64,000 nucleotides of DNA from Arthrobacter sp. AFG20 (GTDB lineage Bacteria > Actinomycetota > Actinomycetes > Actinomycetales > Micrococcaceae). Below are positions 35,306 through 43,720 of the stretch, one piece after another; the first letter of the stretch is position 1; the number at the start of each line of letters is the position of its first letter. Position numbers and translations under genes: made by a program. Below the pieces are notes generated by a model. It was not told the origin of the DNA, did not search any database, and saw only the letters and a program-made list of their open reading frames with translations. The stretch is taken from positions 57,228-121,227 of the forward strand of contig NZ_PJMC01000014.1 of assembly GCF_002892795.1 (NCBI RefSeq), in the 5' to 3' direction.

Positions 35306-35388
35306 TGCGCGGAGGGGGACTTGAACCCCCACCCCCTTTCGAGGACTAGCACCTCAAGCTAGCGCGTCTGCCATTCCGCCACCCGCGC
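35306..35388 (-). tRNA. tRNA-Leu (anticodon GAG)
   Basis: The minus strand folds as a type II tRNA. The acceptor GCGCGGG (35388-35382) pairs with TCCGCGC. The anticodon stem CTAGC/GCTAG holds the loop TTGAGGT, giving anticodon GAG, which reads CUC/CUU. A long variable arm is rich in CTCGAAAGGGGG. The T arm is GGGGGTTCAAGTCCCCC. The 3' CCA is not encoded. The terminator at 35263-35298 follows. Confidence 0.95.
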
Positions 35389-35582
35389 AGGTGGTATTTC
35401 GGAGGACTCTCTCCGCCTTTCAGCGGTTCGCATCTCTCCGAAGCAGCGAGAAAAACTCTAACACGAACTTTCCGGAAAGATGGAATCGAGCGGACTGGGT
35501 AGGCTGAACCTGGGTGTTCGGGTAGCCAAAATCCGCCCCAGCCCGCATGAATCCGCGTTTTTCCCGCTACAAGGAGTGATCA

Positions 35583-36887
35583 ATGACACAGATCCGGCCA
35601 GAGGATGAAGTCGTCACCATCTGCCAGGAGCTCATCCGCATCGATTCATCCAACTACGGGGATGGTTCGGGTCCCGGCGAACGTGCCGCGGCCGAATACA
35701 CCGCAGGCCTCATCAGCGAGGTGGGGCTGGACGCGGAAATCTTCGAGTCCGAGCCGGGCCGGGCCAGCGTGGTCACCCGCATGGCGGGGGAGGACCCCTC
35801 CGCAAGCGCCCTCGTGGTCCACGGCCACCTGGACGTGGTGCCCGCCCTCCGTGAGCAGTGGTCAGTGGACCCGTTTGGCGCCGAACTCAAGGACGGGCTG
35901 ATCTGGGGCCGCGGCGCGGTGGACATGAAGGACATGGACGCCATGATCCTGTCCGTCCTGCGGGACTTTGCCCGCACCGGCCGCAAGCCGAAGCGGGACA
36001 TCATCTTCGCGTTCTTCGCAGACGAGGAAGCCGGCGGCGCTCACGGTTCCCAGTTCGCGGTAAAGCACCGGCCCGAACTGTTCGAGGGGGCCACCGAGGC
36101 CATCTCCGAGGTGGGCGGGTTCTCCGCCACCATCGGCGGCCAGCGCACGTACCTCCTCCAGACCGCGGAGAAGGGCATCTCGTGGCTGCGCCTCGTGGCC
36201 CACGGCCGCGCCGGCCACGGGTCCCAGATCAGCACGGACAACGCCATTACACGGCTCGCCGCCGCCGTGACCCGCATCGGCGAGTACGAGTGGCCCATCG
36301 AGCTGACGGCCACCACACGCCAGTTCCTCGACGGCGTGACCGAACTGACCGGCGTCGAGTTTGATCCCGACAACCCCGAGCGGCTGCTGAAGGAACTGGG
36401 CACTGTGGCACGCTTCGTGGGCGCGACGCTGCAGAACACCTCCAACCCGACGCTCCTGAGGGGCGGCTACAAGCACAACGTCATTCCCGAATCGGCCGAA
36501 GCTCTGGTGGACTGCCGGACCCTGCCGGGCCAGCAGGAGCACGTCCTGGAGATCGTCCGTGAACTGGCGGGCAGCGGCGTCGACGTCAGCTACGTCCACC
36601 AGGATGTCTCCCTGGAAGTGCCGTTCTCCGGCAACCTCGTTGACTCGATGATCGACGCCCTGCACTCCGAGGACCCCGGCGCGAAGGTCCTGCCCTACAC
36701 GCTGTCCGGCGGAACCGACAACAAGGCGCTCAGCAAACTCGGCATCACAGGCTATGGCTTCGCGCCCCTGCAGCTGCCGGACGACCTCGACTTCACCGGC
36801 ATGTTCCACGGCGTTGACGAGCGCGTCCCGGCCGATTCGTTGAAGTTCGGGGCACGCGTCCTGAACACGCTGCTCACCAACTACTGA
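35583..36887 (+). CDS. M20/M25/M40-family metallopeptidase (dipeptidase/ArgE-DapE-like)
   Basis: The 434-residue enzyme shows the two-zinc peptidase pattern. The first zinc-His motif is VVHGHLDVVPA, the bridging Asp is in WGRGAVDMKDMD, and the catalytic Glu-Glu is in FFADEEAGG. A dimerisation domain contains HGRAGHGSQ, and the last zinc-His lies in FHGVDERV. M20 enzymes of this subgroup release amino acids from dipeptides or N-acyl amino acids; the substrate is undefined. The ATG at 35583 has an AAGGAG site. The following acyl-CoA dehydrogenase starts 9 bases after its stop, so they are likely co-transcribed. Confidence 0.92.
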   Translation: MTQIRPEDEVVTICQELIRIDSSNYGDGSGPGERAAAEYTAGLISEVGLDAEIFESEPGRASVVTRMAGEDPSASALVVHGHLDVVPALREQWSVDPFGAELKDGLIWGRGAVDMKDMDAMILSVLRDFARTGRKPKRDIIFAFFADEEAGGAHGSQFAVKHRPELFEGATEAISEVGGFSATIGGQRTYLLQTAEKGISWLRLVAHGRAGHGSQISTDNAITRLAAAVTRIGEYEWPIELTATTRQFLDGVTELTGVEFDPDNPERLLKELGTVARFVGATLQNTSNPTLLRGGYKHNVIPESAEALVDCRTLPGQQEHVLEIVRELAGSGVDVSYVHQDVSLEVPFSGNLVDSMIDALHSEDPGAKVLPYTLSGGTDNKALSKLGITGYGFAPLQLPDDLDFTGMFHGVDERVPADSLKFGARVLNTLLTNY

Positions 36888-36895
36888 GGACGCGA

Positions 36896-38074
36896 GTGGA
36901 CCCCCAAACGCCCCTGGACCCCGAACGGCTGCTGCCTGACGACCTGCTCGAACGGATCCGGGGGAGAGCGGCGGGATACGACGAGCGGAACAGCTTCTTC
37001 ACCGAGGACCTCGAGGAACTGACCGCCGCCGGCTACCTCAGGCTGTTCGTGCCGGAGGCCGACGGCGGGGCCGGCCTTGGTCTGGAGGCTGCGGTCCGCT
37101 GCCAGCGACGGCTGGCGACGGCGGCCCCTGCCACCGCGCTGGCCGTCAACATGCACCTGGTCTGGACAGGGGTGGCGCGCGTCCTGGCCGAACGTGGCGA
37201 CTCTTCCCTGGACTTCGTGCTGCGGGAGGCAGCGGCGGGGGAGATCTTCGCTTTCGGCAACTCCGAGGCCGGCAACGACTCCGTTCTATTCGATTCGCTG
37301 ACGGAGGCCAAGCCCCTGCCGGACGGCAGCTACTCGTTCACGGGCACCAAGATCTTCACGAGCCTTTCGCCGGCCTGGACGCGTCTGGGCGTCTTCGGCA
37401 AGGACCCGGCCGCGCGGAACGGTGAAGGTGAACTGGTGCACGGCTTCATCCGGCGGGACACGGCCGGCTACCGGATCATGGAGGACTGGAACACGCTGGG
37501 CATGCGCGCCAGCCAGTCCAACACCACCATTCTGGACGGCGCAGTTGTCCCGCCCGGCCGCATCTTCCGTAAGCTGCCGGTGGGCCCCAACGCGGATCCG
37601 CTGATCTTCGCCATCTTCGCGTGCTTTGAAACCCTCCTTGCCGGCGTCTATGCGGGCATCGGGGAACGGGCTCTGGTGCTGGCCGTGGAAGCCGCCAAGC
37701 GCAGGACATCACTCAAAAATGGGGGCAGGAGCCTGGCCCAGGATCCTGATATCCGCTGGAAGGTGGCCGAGGCCGCCCTCGCCATGGATGCCCTGTACCC
37801 CCAGCTTTCAGTGGTGGCCGGCGATGTGGACCGGCTGGCGGACCACGGCAGCCAGTGGTTTCCGAAGCTAGTGGGCGTCAAGATCCGGGCGACGGAAACC
37901 GCGCGGACGGCGGTGGACCTTGCCGTCCGGGTCTCCGGGGGATCCAGCTACTTCAGGGGGTCGGAACTGGAACGCCTGTACCGTGACGTCCTGGCCGGCA
38001 TGTTCCATCCCTCGGACGACGAGTCGGCGCACAACACCGTTGCCAACGCCTGGCTGGGTCCGCTCGAAGAATAA
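36896..38074 (+). CDS. Acyl-CoA dehydrogenase family protein
   Basis: The 392-residue flavoprotein has the usual three-domain layout: an N-terminal helical domain (to about 115), a central beta domain with TGTKIFTSLSPAWTRLGVFG, and a C-terminal helical bundle with VRVSGGSSYFRGSELERLYRDVLAGMFHPSDDE. The normal catalytic Glu position is not obvious, so it could act on an unusual substrate or be a flavin-dependent desorption- or nitro-oxidase-like relative. The start is GTG at 36896, close behind the M20 gene; pairing with M20 gives no clear pathway. It ends before the DUF5703 gene on the opposite strand. Confidence 0.85.
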   Translation: MDPQTPLDPERLLPDDLLERIRGRAAGYDERNSFFTEDLEELTAAGYLRLFVPEADGGAGLGLEAAVRCQRRLATAAPATALAVNMHLVWTGVARVLAERGDSSLDFVLREAAAGEIFAFGNSEAGNDSVLFDSLTEAKPLPDGSYSFTGTKIFTSLSPAWTRLGVFGKDPAARNGEGELVHGFIRRDTAGYRIMEDWNTLGMRASQSNTTILDGAVVPPGRIFRKLPVGPNADPLIFAIFACFETLLAGVYAGIGERALVLAVEAAKRRTSLKNGGRSLAQDPDIRWKVAEAALAMDALYPQLSVVAGDVDRLADHGSQWFPKLVGVKIRATETARTAVDLAVRVSGGSSYFRGSELERLYRDVLAGMFHPSDDESAHNTVANAWLGPLEE

Positions 38075-38164
38075 CCGCAGCGGTCACCGGCGCGGACAAC
38101 CAGAGCAGACGGCGTGAAGTGGGCGCACACCAACCAAGCTGCGCGCCCAGAGGGCCGGAGCGGC

Positions 38165-38398
38165 CTAGACGGTGCGCTGCACCTGGGTGACCCGGCGGCG
38201 AAGCCAGAAGCGCCTGCCGCCTCCCACGTAGAGCCTGCTGCGCTCGAGTTCCCACTTGCCGTACTCGGAGTGTTCCACGAGCCGGCGCCGGGCTTCGGGC
38301 AGGGAATCCTCAGGACCGACCGTCAATACGAGGTACTCGTATTGACGGGCATAGTCCCGTTCCCGCAGGACCGAGCTGGTCAGAAAATGTTCCTTCAT
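38165..38398 (-). CDS. DUF5703-family small protein
   Basis: This 77-residue basic protein begins MKEHFLTSSVLRERDYARQY and contains VGPEDSLPEARRRLVEHSEYGKWELER. I assign this to DUF5703, a small actinobacterial family without known function. The ATG at 38398 has GGAG upstream (minus strand). An in-frame start at 38494 would overlap the divergent acidic-protein gene and its promoter, so it is rejected. In other actinobacteria, relatives lie near uppP and mshC, as here. Confidence 0.8.
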   Translation of the reverse strand: MKEHFLTSSVLRERDYARQYEYLVLTVGPEDSLPEARRRLVEHSEYGKWELERSRLYVGGGRRFWLRRRVTQVQRTV

Positions 38399-38425
38399 TG
38401 CTCTCCATTTTCGTCCTTTTCCCGC

Positions 38426-38431
38426 TAACGT
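38426..38431 (+). promoter_or_regulatory. -10-like box TAACGT, probable leaderless promoter
   Basis: The box is followed by 6 bases (GAAGGC) and the ATG at 38438. The GAAGG could also serve as a weak ribosome site if transcription began upstream. Confidence 0.45.
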
Positions 38432-38437
38432 GAAGGC

Positions 38438-38698
38438 ATGAGCATCGATCCGCGTGTCGCGCTTCAGTCCCTGACTGCCGCCCTGGAAGAACACCTTGCA
38501 GCCGCCTCAGCCCGCCGCGGGGATGGTGACCCTTCAGTGGAGGCGGCATTCTTTGCAGTTGCCGATGCCTTCGAAGTCTACGAGGACGCCCTCTACGAGG
38601 CCTACAACGAAGTTACGCCGCTCCAGGTGTTCGATGACGAGGAAGACGAAGAGGAAGACAGCGAAGTCGACGAGGATCTGGAAATCGTCGAGGAGTGA
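38438..38698 (+). CDS. Conserved small acidic protein, function unknown
   Basis: This 86-residue protein has a helical N-terminal part (residues 1-60, with VEAAFFAVADAFEVYEDALYEAYNE) and an extremely acidic tail: residues 66-86 are almost all Asp and Glu. Similar Micrococcales proteins are sometimes labelled primosomal protein without evidence. The acidic tail suggests a protein-binding or nucleic-acid-mimicking role (inference). The ATG at 38438 has TAACGT 6 bases upstream. It is divergent from the DUF5703 gene. Confidence 0.8.
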   Translation: MSIDPRVALQSLTAALEEHLAAASARRGDGDPSVEAAFFAVADAFEVYEDALYEAYNEVTPLQVFDDEEDEEEDSEVDEDLEIVEE

Positions 38699-38740
38699 CG
38701 CGGGCCGGGAGGTAACCAGGCCGCTGCGATCCGGACCCGG

Positions 38741-39679
38741 CTAGGCCAGGCTGCTGGAGACATCCTCCAGGGCACGTGCTATTTCCGCAGGCAGCGGCGT
38801 GAGCTGGGCGTCCAGGATTTCCTTGAGCTGGACCGGCGTGCGCGCGCCCACGATGGCCGTGGCCACCCCGTGCCGGGACAGCAGCCAGCTCAGCGCAACA
38901 TCCAGGGACGACCGCCCCAGGCCGCGGGCGGCCATGGCAACTGCTTCAACCACCTGCGACGCGGGCTGCTCAAGGTAAGGCTCCACGTATGTGGCCAAGC
39001 GCGTACCCGCCGCCCTGGAATCGGAAGGCACATGCCCGCGATACTTGCCGGTGAGCACGCCACGGCCCAGCGGCGCCCACGCCATCAGTCCCAGGCCCGC
39101 ATCCTCGACGGCGGGAACCAGTTCCGCCTCGGGCTTGCGGCGCAACAGTGAATACTCGGACTGGTTGGCGACGAGCGGGAACCCGGCGACCGCCGCCGCC
39201 TTGGCGGTCTGCCAGCCGTTGTAGTTGGCGATCCCCGCATAGCGTGCCCGTCCGCTGCGGACGGCGAAGTCAAGGGCGGACAACGTCTCCTCAAGCGGGA
39301 CGTTGGGGTCCCACGCCTGCGCGAACCAGAGGTCGACGTAGTCGGTGCCAAGCCGCGCCAGGCTGGCCTCCAATCCGGACAGCATCGCGTTGCGTGATGC
39401 GTCAACCCGCTGCCGCCCGTCCGACGGCGACACCCCGGCTTTGGTGGAAATGACAACTTCCGTGCGGGAGACGACGTCGCCGAGCATCGACCCAAGCATG
39501 GCTTCGGCCTGGCCGTCGGCGTAGGAGGCCGCGGTATCCACGAGGGTTCCGCCGGCGTCCACGAACGTGCGCAGCAGTTCCGAGGCATCCTGTTCGTCCG
39601 TTTCACGGGACCACGACATCGTGCCCAGGGAGAGGGAGGAGGCGCGGAGCCCACTGTTGCCTATGTAACGCTGCTGCAT
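38741..39679 (-). CDS. Aldo/keto reductase
   Basis: The 312-residue protein is an NADPH-dependent AKR of the (alpha/beta)8 type. It has the N-terminal RASSLSLGTMSW, the family block VDTAASYADGQAEAMLGSML with the catalytic Asp-Tyr pair, Lys in VISTKAGVSP, and the C-terminal cofactor part AIVGARTPVQLKEIL. It probably reduces an aldehyde or ketone; the substrate is unknown. The ATG at 39679 has TAAGCT 7 bases upstream (minus strand). It is divergent from uppP across 50 bases. Confidence 0.93.
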   Translation of the reverse strand: MQQRYIGNSGLRASSLSLGTMSWSRETDEQDASELLRTFVDAGGTLVDTAASYADGQAEAMLGSMLGDVVSRTEVVISTKAGVSPSDGRQRVDASRNAMLSGLEASLARLGTDYVDLWFAQAWDPNVPLEETLSALDFAVRSGRARYAGIANYNGWQTAKAAAVAGFPLVANQSEYSLLRRKPEAELVPAVEDAGLGLMAWAPLGRGVLTGKYRGHVPSDSRAAGTRLATYVEPYLEQPASQVVEAVAMAARGLGRSSLDVALSWLLSRHGVATAIVGARTPVQLKEILDAQLTPLPAEIARALEDVSSSLA

Positions 39680-39686
39680 AGCAGTT

Positions 39687-39692
39687 AGCTTA
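39687..39692 (-). promoter_or_regulatory. -10-like box TAAGCT, probable leaderless promoter
   Basis: On the minus strand the box is followed by 7 bases and the ATG at 39679. With the plus-strand box at 39718 it forms a compact divergent promoter pair. Confidence 0.5.
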
Positions 39693-39717
39693 CGGGGAAA
39701 CCACCCACATCATGACG

Positions 39718-39723
39718 TAGGGT
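39718..39723 (+). promoter_or_regulatory. -10-like box TAGGGT, probable leaderless promoter of uppP
   Basis: The box is followed by 6 bases and the GTG at 39730. No ribosome site is present. Confidence 0.5.
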
Positions 39724-39729
39724 CTTAGC

Positions 39730-40563
39730 GTGAACTGGATTGAAGCGGCCCTGCTGGGTCTTGTGCAGGGACTGACCGAATTCCTACCTATTTCATCGAG
39801 CGCCCACCTCCGGATCGTGGGCTCTTTCCTGCCGAACGCGGCTGACCCCGGCGCGGCGTTCACCGCCATCACGCAGCTCGGCACGGAGACTGCCGTGATC
39901 GTCTACTTCTGGCGCGACATTGTCCGGATCGTGAAGGCCTGGTTCGGCTCCCTGTCCGGACGGGTCTCCCGCCAGGACCCCGACGCCAGGATGGGCTGGC
40001 TGGTGATCCTGGGCAGCCTGCCCATCATCGTCCTGGGCCTCCTGTTCCAGGACCAGATCGAATCCGTCCTGCGCAGCCTCTGGATCGTGGCCACCATGCT
40101 CATCGTTTTCGGCCTCATCCTGGCCGTGGCCGACGCCATCGGCAAGCAGGACCGCGACCTCTCCGGGCTCACCTACAAGCACGGCGTCCTCTACGGCTTC
40201 GCCCAGGCGATGGCCCTGATTCCCGGGGTTTCGCGCTCCGGCGGCACCATCACCGCGGGTCTCCTCATGGGGTACACCCGTGAGGCGGCGGCCCGGTACT
40301 CCTTCCTCCTCGCCATCCCGGCGGTTTTCGGCAGCGGCCTCTACCAATTGTTCAAGGTGGTCGCCAAGGACGGAGCAAGCGGCCCCTACGGGCTCGGGGA
40401 GACGGCCCTGGCAACAGTGATCGCTTTCGCCGTCGGCTACGTCATCATCGGGTGGTTCCTGAAGTTCATTTCAACGCGCAGCTACCGGCTGTTTGTCTGG
40501 TACCGCATCTTCCTTGGCCTCGCGCTGTACCTCCTGCTCGGTTTCAATGTCATCAGCGCCTAG
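39730..40563 (+). CDS. uppP: Undecaprenyl-diphosphatase (BacA type)
   Basis: UppP dephosphorylates undecaprenyl diphosphate to recycle the lipid carrier for peptidoglycan, and gives bacitracin resistance. The 277-residue membrane protein shows both family motifs: [13 protein letters not shown] (from about residue 17) and [17 protein letters not shown]. It has eight to nine hydrophobic segments. The start is GTG at 39730 with TAGGGT 6 bases upstream. mshC follows after 15 bases but has its own -10-like box. Confidence 0.97.
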   Translation: MNWIEAALLGLVQGLTEFLPISSSAHLRIVGSFLPNAADPGAAFTAITQLGTETAVIVYFWRDIVRIVKAWFGSLSGRVSRQDPDARMGWLVILGSLPIIVLGLLFQDQIESVLRSLWIVATMLIVFGLILAVADAIGKQDRDLSGLTYKHGVLYGFAQAMALIPGVSRSGGTITAGLLMGYTREAAARYSFLLAIPAVFGSGLYQLFKVVAKDGASGPYGLGETALATVIAFAVGYVIIGWFLKFISTRSYRLFVWYRIFLGLALYLLLGFNVISA

Positions 40564-40566
40564 CAC

Positions 40567-40572
40567 TAGGCT
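40567..40572 (+). promoter_or_regulatory. -10-like box TAGGCT, probable leaderless promoter of mshC
   Basis: The box lies in the 15-base gap after uppP and is followed by 6 bases and the GTG at 40579. Confidence 0.5.
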
Positions 40573-40578
40573 TGGTCT

Positions 40579-41871
40579 GTGAAGTCCTGGATCTCCCGCC
40601 CCGTGCCTGTCCTGCCGGGGGAAATGCCCGCGCTCCGGCTGTTCGACACAACCGCACAGCGCGCCGTAACCCTGAATGCCGGTGGCGAAAAGTCGATGTA
40701 TGTCTGCGGGATCACCCCGTATGACGCCACCCACATGGGTCACGCTGCCAGCTACGTCGCGTTCGACCTGCTGAACCGTGCGTGGCGCGACGGCGGCCAG
40801 CAGGTTGCGTACGTCCAGAACGTCACCGACGTCGATGACCCGCTGCTGGAGCGTGCCCACGCCACCGGCGTTGACTGGCGCGAGCTGGCGGAGAGCCAAA
40901 TCGAGCTGTTCCGCACTGACATGGAAGCCCTCAACGTCATCGCCCCCGATCACTACGTGGGCGCCGTCGAAGCCATGCCGCTGATCGTCCCCGCGATTGA
41001 ACGGCTCCTGCAACAGGGACTGGCCTACCGCGTTAACGGCACCCCCGGCGAGCCCGACGGCGATGTCTACTACGACGTCGAGGCAGCCAGCAAGCACGCC
41101 GTCGGAGTGGACGCCTGGACCCTCGGAGCCGTCTCCGGACTGCCGGAAGCCGAAATGCTTGAACTGTTCGCCGAACGGGGCGGCGACCCCGGCAGGGCCG
41201 GCAAGCGCCAGGCCCTCGACCCGCTGCTGTGGCGCGTGGCCCGCGACGGCGAGCCCAGCTGGCCCGGCGGTGAGCTGGGGGAGGGCCGGCCCGGCTGGCA
41301 CATCGAATGCACCGTCATCGCCCAGAAGTACCTGCCCGCTCCCTTCAGCGTGCAGGGCGGCGGCTCGGACCTGGTTTTCCCGCACCACGAAATGGGGGCT
41401 GGGCACGCCTACTCGCTCTCCGGTGTCCCGCTCGCCGAGCACTTCGCCCACGCAGGCATGGTGGGACTGGACGGCGAAAAGATGTCCAAGTCCAAGGGCA
41501 ACCTGGTCCTGGTCTCCAAGCTGCGCGCCGCGGGTGAAGAACCCGCGGCCATCCGCCTGGCCATCCTGGCGCACCACTACCGGTCCGACTGGTCCTGGAC
41601 GGCGGAAGGCTTCGACGAGGCGAAAGCACGCCTGGAACGGTGGCGTTCAGCCCTGGTGGCGGCGCGGGCCGGGACCGCCACGGAACTGATCGGGCAGATG
41701 CGCGAGGCCCTGGCGGACGACCTGGATGCCCCCGCAGCCCTGGCCGCCGTGGACACGTGGGCAGACGCCGCCCTGAACAACACTGGCGTCAGCAACACGG
41801 ACAGCGCGTCTGAAGCAGACCAGGCCCTGGTGCGCGACGCCGTCAACGCTCTTCTCGGCGTCGAACTCTAA
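40579..41871 (+). CDS. mshC: Mycothiol synthesis Cys:GlcN-inositol ligase
   Basis: MshC uses ATP to join cysteine to 1-D-myo-inositol-2-amino-2-deoxy-alpha-D-glucopyranoside, the penultimate step of mycothiol synthesis. The 430-residue protein has the class I synthetase motifs HMGH (from about residue 52) and KMSKS (about 302-306). The Cys in [15 protein letters not shown] is a zinc ligand. The length and the block [12 protein letters not shown] match MshC, not cysteinyl-tRNA synthetase. The GTG at 40579 gives the expected N-terminus. Its presence shows that the organism uses mycothiol. Confidence 0.97.
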   Translation: MKSWISRPVPVLPGEMPALRLFDTTAQRAVTLNAGGEKSMYVCGITPYDATHMGHAASYVAFDLLNRAWRDGGQQVAYVQNVTDVDDPLLERAHATGVDWRELAESQIELFRTDMEALNVIAPDHYVGAVEAMPLIVPAIERLLQQGLAYRVNGTPGEPDGDVYYDVEAASKHAVGVDAWTLGAVSGLPEAEMLELFAERGGDPGRAGKRQALDPLLWRVARDGEPSWPGGELGEGRPGWHIECTVIAQKYLPAPFSVQGGGSDLVFPHHEMGAGHAYSLSGVPLAEHFAHAGMVGLDGEKMSKSKGNLVLVSKLRAAGEEPAAIRLAILAHHYRSDWSWTAEGFDEAKARLERWRSALVAARAGTATELIGQMREALADDLDAPAALAAVDTWADAALNNTGVSNTDSASEADQALVRDAVNALLGVEL

Positions 41872-41882
41872 ACGGCGGAGCC

Positions 41883-42788
41883 CTAGGGCTTGTCCTTGCC
41901 CCGCCGCTTCAGGTAGCGCTCAAACTCGCGCGCAATGGACTCACCGCTCGCCTCGGGCAGGTCGGCGGTGTCCTTCGCCTCCTCCAGTTGCCGCACATAG
42001 GCGGCAATTTCGGGATCCTCGGTGGCCAGCTCGTTGACGCCGCGCTCCCATGCCTCGGCCTCCTCAGCCAGCTCGTGCGTGTCCAGCGGAACCTGCAGCA
42101 GTTCCTCGATGCGGTGCAGGAGCGCCAGCTGCGCCTTGGGCGACGGAGCCTGTGCAACGTAATGCGGCACCGCTGCCCAGAGGGAGACGGTGGGAATGCC
42201 GGCAAGCAGGGATACCTCGGACAGCACGCCGACGATCCCCACGGGTCCCTCATACTGCGAGGCTTCGAGGTTCAGCCGTTCCCGCAGCACGCTGTCGTCA
42301 GTGGATGTGCTGACCGGGATGGGACGGCTATGCGGCACGTCGGCCAGCAGCGCACCGACGAGGACCACATAATCCACGTGAAGCGCCTCGGCGTGAACAA
42401 GCAGTTCCGCTGTATATGCTCGCCACTTATAGGACGGTTCGGTGCCCTGGATGAAAATCACATCCACGTTGGTGCCGGGGGCGCTGGCCTTGTAGATCCG
42501 CGTGGACGGCCACTTGATCTTGCGTTCTCCGGAGGCCGTACGGCGGACCGTGGGCCGGGTGAACTGGAAGTCGTAGTACTCGTCGGCATCTATGGAGGCG
42601 ACTTTCTTCCCGCCCCACAGTTTGTTGAGGTAACGGAGCGCATCACTGGCAGCTTCCCCCGCGTCATTCCAGCCCTCGAACGCAGCCAGCATCACAGTAA
42701 TACGCTGGCCCTCGGGAACAGGCTGCAGCAGCTGCTCCGTCTCAGGCGCTGTGCCCGGTTCGTTGGTGTCTCCTTCGAAGCTGTTCAT
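41883..42788 (-). CDS. PAC2-family protein
   Basis: The 301-residue protein has the proteasome-assembly-chaperone-2-like (PAC2) fold. Landmarks are ITVMLAAFEGWNDAGEAASDALRYL near the start, EPSYKWRAYTAELL, the block VVLVGALLADVPHSRP and GLSVWAAVPHYVA-like residues around 210. Actinobacterial members lie near the proteasome locus or mshC; a direct role in proteasome assembly is unproven. The C-terminus is charged and probably helical. The ATG at 42788 has TAGGGT 6 bases upstream on the minus strand. It converges with mshC. Confidence 0.9.
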   Translation of the reverse strand: MNSFEGDTNEPGTAPETEQLLQPVPEGQRITVMLAAFEGWNDAGEAASDALRYLNKLWGGKKVASIDADEYYDFQFTRPTVRRTASGERKIKWPSTRIYKASAPGTNVDVIFIQGTEPSYKWRAYTAELLVHAEALHVDYVVLVGALLADVPHSRPIPVSTSTDDSVLRERLNLEASQYEGPVGIVGVLSEVSLLAGIPTVSLWAAVPHYVAQAPSPKAQLALLHRIEELLQVPLDTHELAEEAEAWERGVNELATEDPEIAAYVRQLEEAKDTADLPEASGESIAREFERYLKRRGKDKP

Positions 42789-42794
42789 CCCTTC

Positions 42795-42800
42795 ACCCTA
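42795..42800 (-). promoter_or_regulatory. -10-like box TAGGGT, probable leaderless promoter
   Basis: On the minus strand it is followed by GAAGGG and the ATG at 42788. GAAGGG could also be a ribosome site if a leader exists. Confidence 0.45.
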
Positions 42801-42966
42801 CGTCCACAAGCGTTGCTGTTGCATAGAACGAACCGCCGCAGATCCGGACAAACCCCCGGTCATCCCTGTAGATCGTCCCTGCTGATCATCCCTGCGGGGT
42901 GAAGCGCGGATATTCGCCGACGGCGTACGGCCGGGGCCCGCGGCAGGGCGCCACCGGGCGGCCCGG

Positions 42967-42972
42967 TACAGT
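42967..42972 (+). promoter_or_regulatory. -10-like box TACAGT, probable leaderless promoter
   Basis: The box is followed by 7 bases and the ATG at 42980 of the HAD gene, and supports that start over the upstream one at 42899. Confidence 0.45.
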
Positions 42973-42979
42973 GGAAACC

Positions 42980-43708
42980 ATGGAATCTGCCGCCACCCTG
43001 CCCTTGCTCAAAGCCGTTTTATGGGACATGGACGGCACCATCGTTGACACGGAACCGTACTGGATCGAAGCCGAACACAAGCTTGTTGAGGCCTACGGGG
43101 GGACGTGGTCGCACGAACAGGCCATGCAGCTCGTAGGGCAATCACTGGTCCACTCGGCCGGCATCCTCCAGCGGGCCGGCGTGCGCCTGGAGATCCGCGA
43201 GATCATCGACACCCTTACCGGCCAGGTCATCAGCCGCGTCCGGGAGAACGTGCCGTGGCGCCCGGGGGCCCGGGAACTGCTGGATGAACTTTTCAACGCC
43301 GGCGTGCGTTGTGCCCTTGTGACCATGTCAGAGGCACCGCTGGCCCGCGAGATTGTGGCGAGTTTTCCCCGGCCCTATTTCGAGTTCCTCGTCACCGGCG
43401 ACACCGTAACCCAGGGCAAACCGCACCCGGAGGCATATCTCAAGGCTGTGGACCTGCTGAAGCAGCAGGACCCTGAGCTCACCGCCGACCACTGCGTGGC
43501 GCTGGAGGACTCGGAACCGGGCGCTGCCGCCGCTGTGGCATCGGGCGCCGTGACCGTGGCCATTCCGCACATCGTGCCGCTGCCGGAGGACACCCGCAGG
43601 ACCACGTGGGATACCCTCGCGGACCGCACCGTGGCCGAACTCGAGGAGCTGGTCAGGCTCCGTCTCGGCCCGCGCGAACCTGCCGCAACCTTCGAGAACG
43701 TCAACTAA
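42980..43708 (+). CDS. HAD-family hydrolase (beta-phosphoglucomutase-like)
   Basis: The 242-residue HAD enzyme has motif I DMDGTIVDTE (near residue 17), motif II Thr in ALVTMSEAPLA, Lys in GKPHPEAYLKAVDLL and motif IV in ALEDSEPGAAAAVASGA. The small helical cap fits subclass I phosphatases or phosphomutases; the substrate is unknown. I chose the ATG at 42980 because TACAGT is 7 bases before it and the upstream residues from 42899 look non-coding. The site-2 protease gene starts 13 bases after its stop, after a ribosome site. Confidence 0.9.
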   Translation: MESAATLPLLKAVLWDMDGTIVDTEPYWIEAEHKLVEAYGGTWSHEQAMQLVGQSLVHSAGILQRAGVRLEIREIIDTLTGQVISRVRENVPWRPGARELLDELFNAGVRCALVTMSEAPLAREIVASFPRPYFEFLVTGDTVTQGKPHPEAYLKAVDLLKQQDPELTADHCVALEDSEPGAAAAVASGAVTVAIPHIVPLPEDTRRTTWDTLADRTVAELEELVRLRLGPREPAATFENVN

Positions 43709-43720
43709 GGAGCCCGGAAC

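Noticed and set aside
34564..35352. A 262-codon minus-strand frame across the surface protein 3' end and tRNA-Leu
   Set aside because: It runs through a tRNA and two terminators and has no ribosome site. One short part looks protein-like but has no start or family I can name.
35306..35388. tRNA-Leu as an integration site of a mobile element
   Set aside because: No integrase, no direct repeat of the tRNA 3' end, and conserved housekeeping genes follow.
38399..38494. A longer N-terminus for the DUF5703 protein
   Set aside because: It would run through the divergent acidic-protein gene and its promoter; the ATG at 38398 has a ribosome site.
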